This document shows positions 61,871 through 64,000 of a stretch of 64,000 nt of DNA, one piece after another. The stretch spans positions 62,001-126,000 of the forward strand of contig CAMJBL010000002.1 of the NCBI GenBank assembly GCA_946403845.1, in the 5' to 3' direction. The translations under genes were made by a program, and so were the position numbers. Origin of the DNA: an uncultured Prevotella sp. (GTDB lineage: Bacteria > Bacteroidota > Bacteroidia > Bacteroidales > Bacteroidaceae). A model generated the notes under the pieces. It searched no databases, was not told the origin of the DNA, and saw only the letters and a list, made by a program, of their open reading frames with translations. The stretch's first letter is position 1. Each line of letters begins with the position of its first letter.

Positions 61871-64000
61871 TTATGATTCTGTTTTCTCACAAGGGATCCA
61901 CAGCCAGAACGTGGAACCATGTCCTTCTCCTTCCGACGTCAGTCCTATTTCACCACCACAGCGCTCGGCGATAGCCTTGCAGATAGAGAGTCCAAGGCCT
62001 GTGCCTTGCACGAAGTCGTTGAGTTTGACAAAACGCTCGAAGACCGATGCTTGTTTCTCCTTGGGAATACCTGCACCTGTGTCTTCACAATAGAAGTAAA
62101 GTCCATCCTGAGACTGGCCACCATTTACAGAACGCGCTTCTTGACGATACCCAACCTTGATATGTCCTTCGTGGGTATATTTCACGGCATTGGTCACGAA
62201 GTTGGTCAATACCTGCTGCACGCGTCCTTTGTCGAGTGAGGTCTGGAAGGTCGTGTAAGGATTGTCCTTGATGAACTCCACACCCGGTTCCTGGACACGT
62301 TGGCTTAGTGTCTGACAGATATCATTAAATACCTGTGCGAAGTCGCATTCCACAGGCTTTATGGCCAACGCCTGTCCCATGTTTGAGGCCTCAAGAATAT
62401 CGTTGATGAGGCGTAGTAGCATGTCGCAGTTATTACGGATAATGCGGATGAATTCCATGCGTTCTTCTTCCGTATCTACCACAGGCAGCAGGTCACTGAA
62501 GCCTACGATGGCATTCAGCGGCGTACGGATCTCATGTGTCATATTGGCGAGGAACGCACTCTTCAAACGACCGGAATCCTCAGCACGGGCCGTCTCTTCC
62601 TTCAGCTTCTGCTGGATGGAAACCAGTTCGGTGATTTCACGGGCGATACCAAAATAACCAGTCAGATTGCCTTTGCTGTCGCGAACGGGAATGCCGCTGA
62701 AGGCGTACCAGCTGGGTTCCTGATTGATAGGTGTTTTGTCGAAACGGCGGACGTTGTTGAATTCCTTGCCTTTCATTATAATCTCCAACAGGTTCTTTTC
62801 AGCGCTTTCCCGATCTTTTGAATTCAATCCTTCCAGATAGCCTGTGTAATTGTAAGTAATATCTACTTTGCGAAGCGATCGTGACAGATAGATGTTTTTG
62901 TCCCCAATGTTGAATCTCCAGACAAACATCTTACTCTTCTCCAGCAGGTACTGCAACTGGTTCTCAAAGGTGTTGGCAGCATCGCTGATCTTGTGCATCT
63001 CGATATTATGTTTGCGCTGCTCGAGATAGAGGAGACGTTCATCGGTGATATCGCGTGTGGTGGCGATATAGTAGATGATGCGGTTGTTGTCGATGACAGG
63101 GTAGAGGCGGAACTCAATATACTTGTCGATGCCAGCCTGAGGAATGACAAAATGCTGGCAGGCATAGAACTCGTCATGGCTTTCCGGATTGAAATTATCT
63201 TTCAGAAGCGGCATGTCTTTCAGAGCGGTCTGATAGAACATCGTGTCGCCTATGATATCCATGGCGCACAGTTCTCTCATCTTGTCATTATAGGCGAGGA
63301 GTCTGCCTTGGGCATCGTAGAACGATAACGGCATGAGGCAGGTCTGGAAGACCTTCATATATCGCTCACCGGTCTCACTGGTGTTGCGCTCTTCCATGAT
63401 ATCATGGGTCACGTCTTTCACGGAGTTCACGATATACCGTGGCCTACCGTTCTCAAACTCCGCGATTGCATTGCCGTGCAAATATCGCCAATCAGGCTTC
63501 TCGGGTGTTCCCGCATTCCAGCGTGTCTTCAGTTCCGCAGTCTTCGAACCTTCCTTCGTCTTTTGCAAGGCTTCTTCGAAATCATCCTTTCTTTCAGGAT
63601 GAATTCTACCTATGAACTCCTCGGCCGTCATACCTTCGGCAGGCAGCAGATTGCCATAGACATTATGGGCCATATGCGTTCTCAGATCATGCTCTATCAC
63701 ATAGTAGTTACCCATGCTCAGGGCCTGCGTCATCATGTTGTTGATATCCTTGCTCTTATGGATGGCCTTCCGTACACGGATACGAATCAGACGGCTCAGC
63801 AAGAGTGAAATCAGTCCGATAATGATAGCACCCACGATGATATAGATGGGGATGGGCGACGTGTCATTATGCTCGCGTTCCGGATGGAACCATTTGTCGT
63901 AGATCTTCTCCAGCTGTCCTGCCTGTTCCAGACGGGCATATTCGTCGTCGATGGCATCAATCAGGTCTTTGTCATAGCCTATCAGTCGCAGTTCGCCAGG
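61871..64000 (-). CDS. Sensor histidine kinase with periplasmic solute-binding domain, N-terminus cut by window
   Basis: 709 residues visible; open to the window end. The first 55 residues (DLIDAIDDEYARLEQAGQLE, KIYDKWF) are the end of a type 3 solute-binding domain as in BvgS-like kinases. A transmembrane helix (YIIVGAIIIGLISLLLSRL), three PAS-like domains, HisKA (NMTHEIRTPLNAIVGFSDLL, phospho-His) and HATPase (NFVTNAVKYT, DTGAGIPKE, GTGLGLSI) follow. It ends without a receiver domain. It probably senses a small periplasmic ligand; the partner regulator is unknown, and the downstream AraC protein lacks a receiver. Confidence 0.93.
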   Translation of the reverse strand, partial: PGELRLIGYDKDLIDAIDDEYARLEQAGQLEKIYDKWFHPEREHNDTSPIPIYIIVGAIIIGLISLLLSRLIRIRVRKAIHKSKDINNMMTQALSMGNYYVIEHDLRTHMAHNVYGNLLPAEGMTAEEFIGRIHPERKDDFEEALQKTKEGSKTAELKTRWNAGTPEKPDWRYLHGNAIAEFENGRPRYIVNSVKDVTHDIMEERNTSETGERYMKVFQTCLMPLSFYDAQGRLLAYNDKMRELCAMDIIGDTMFYQTALKDMPLLKDNFNPESHDEFYACQHFVIPQAGIDKYIEFRLYPVIDNNRIIYYIATTRDITDERLLYLEQRKHNIEMHKISDAANTFENQLQYLLEKSKMFVWRFNIGDKNIYLSRSLRKVDITYNYTGYLEGLNSKDRESAEKNLLEIIMKGKEFNNVRRFDKTPINQEPSWYAFSGIPVRDSKGNLTGYFGIAREITELVSIQQKLKEETARAEDSGRLKSAFLANMTHEIRTPLNAIVGFSDLLPVVDTEEERMEFIRIIRNNCDMLLRLINDILEASNMGQALAIKPVECDFAQVFNDICQTLSQRVQEPGVEFIKDNPYTTFQTSLDKGRVQQVLTNFVTNAVKYTHEGHIKVGYRQEARSVNGGQSQDGLYFYCEDTGAGIPKEKQASVFERFVKLNDFVQGTGLGLSICKAIAERCGGEIGLTSEGEGHGSTFWLWIPCEKTES

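Overview
The window looks like a Prevotella-like member of the Bacteroidales. Promoters follow the Bacteroidetes pattern (TTTG or TTGG, about 19-20 bases, then TAnnTTTGC), and most genes lack Shine-Dalgarno sequences. Family content agrees: a TonB receptor with a DUF4249 lipoprotein, DUF2147, DUF349, DUF6621, DUF6140, a 5-fold beta-flower protein, a CotH protein with a type IX secretion-like tail, and a rhamnose operon like that of Bacteroides. No species can be named from sequence alone.

Layout. 1-4.7 kb: end of asd, small lipoproteins, a TonB receptor/DUF4249 pair. 4.8-8.1 kb: rsfS-ftsH-cdsA operon. 8.2-11.6 kb: tRNA-Gln, a DUF349 coiled-coil protein, and corA behind a leader with an 11-codon ORF and two competing hairpins. 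11.6-17.7 kb: pepD, a four-helix-bundle gene between inverted repeats, a flippase-like membrane protein, rsmA and a MATE exporter. This stretch is studded with repeat elements, two of them inserted in frame inside rsmA and the flippase gene. 17.7-31.3 kb: rmuC, cotH, an RND efflux operon, a GH3 glycosidase operon, DUF2147. 31.4-44.1 kb: an accessory block that becomes AT-rich from about 34.8 kb. It holds a VapE/AlkZ-like/HU operon, a control region with GACAT iterons and palindromes, an ATPase plus TOPRIM-like pair (AbiL/RloB-like), a structured leader or ncRNA, and a four-gene operon ending in a proteasome-like Ntn-hydrolase. 44.1-54.3 kb: glycerate kinase, a MEMO-AMMECR1 fusion with its radical SAM partner, dnaK, recA, a saccharopine dehydrogenase-family gene, DUF6621. 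54.4-64 kb: rhamnose catabolism (kinase, isomerase, permease, aldolase), NhaD, an AraC regulator and a sensor kinase cut by the window end.

The most unusual material is of two kinds. First, a family of palindromic repeats with heptamer-iterated arms (GGAGTGA type) occurs between genes, in frame inside two unrelated proteins with the same encoded peptide, as a likely fragment in a third gene, and as the terminal inverted repeats of a roughly 500 bp unit carrying a four-helix-bundle (S23/Avd-like) gene. This suggests a mobile element and its short derivatives. Second, the operon at 38.2-43.4 kb combines DUF6140, two paralogous proteins of unknown function (one with a PH-like domain, one with a zinc ribbon and a C-terminal membrane anchor) and a proteasome-fold hydrolase with Thr2, Asp18 and Lys37. 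It may be an undescribed system. Short-period tandem repeats at operon-internal stop codons and a two-copy noncoding transcript family are further unexplained features.
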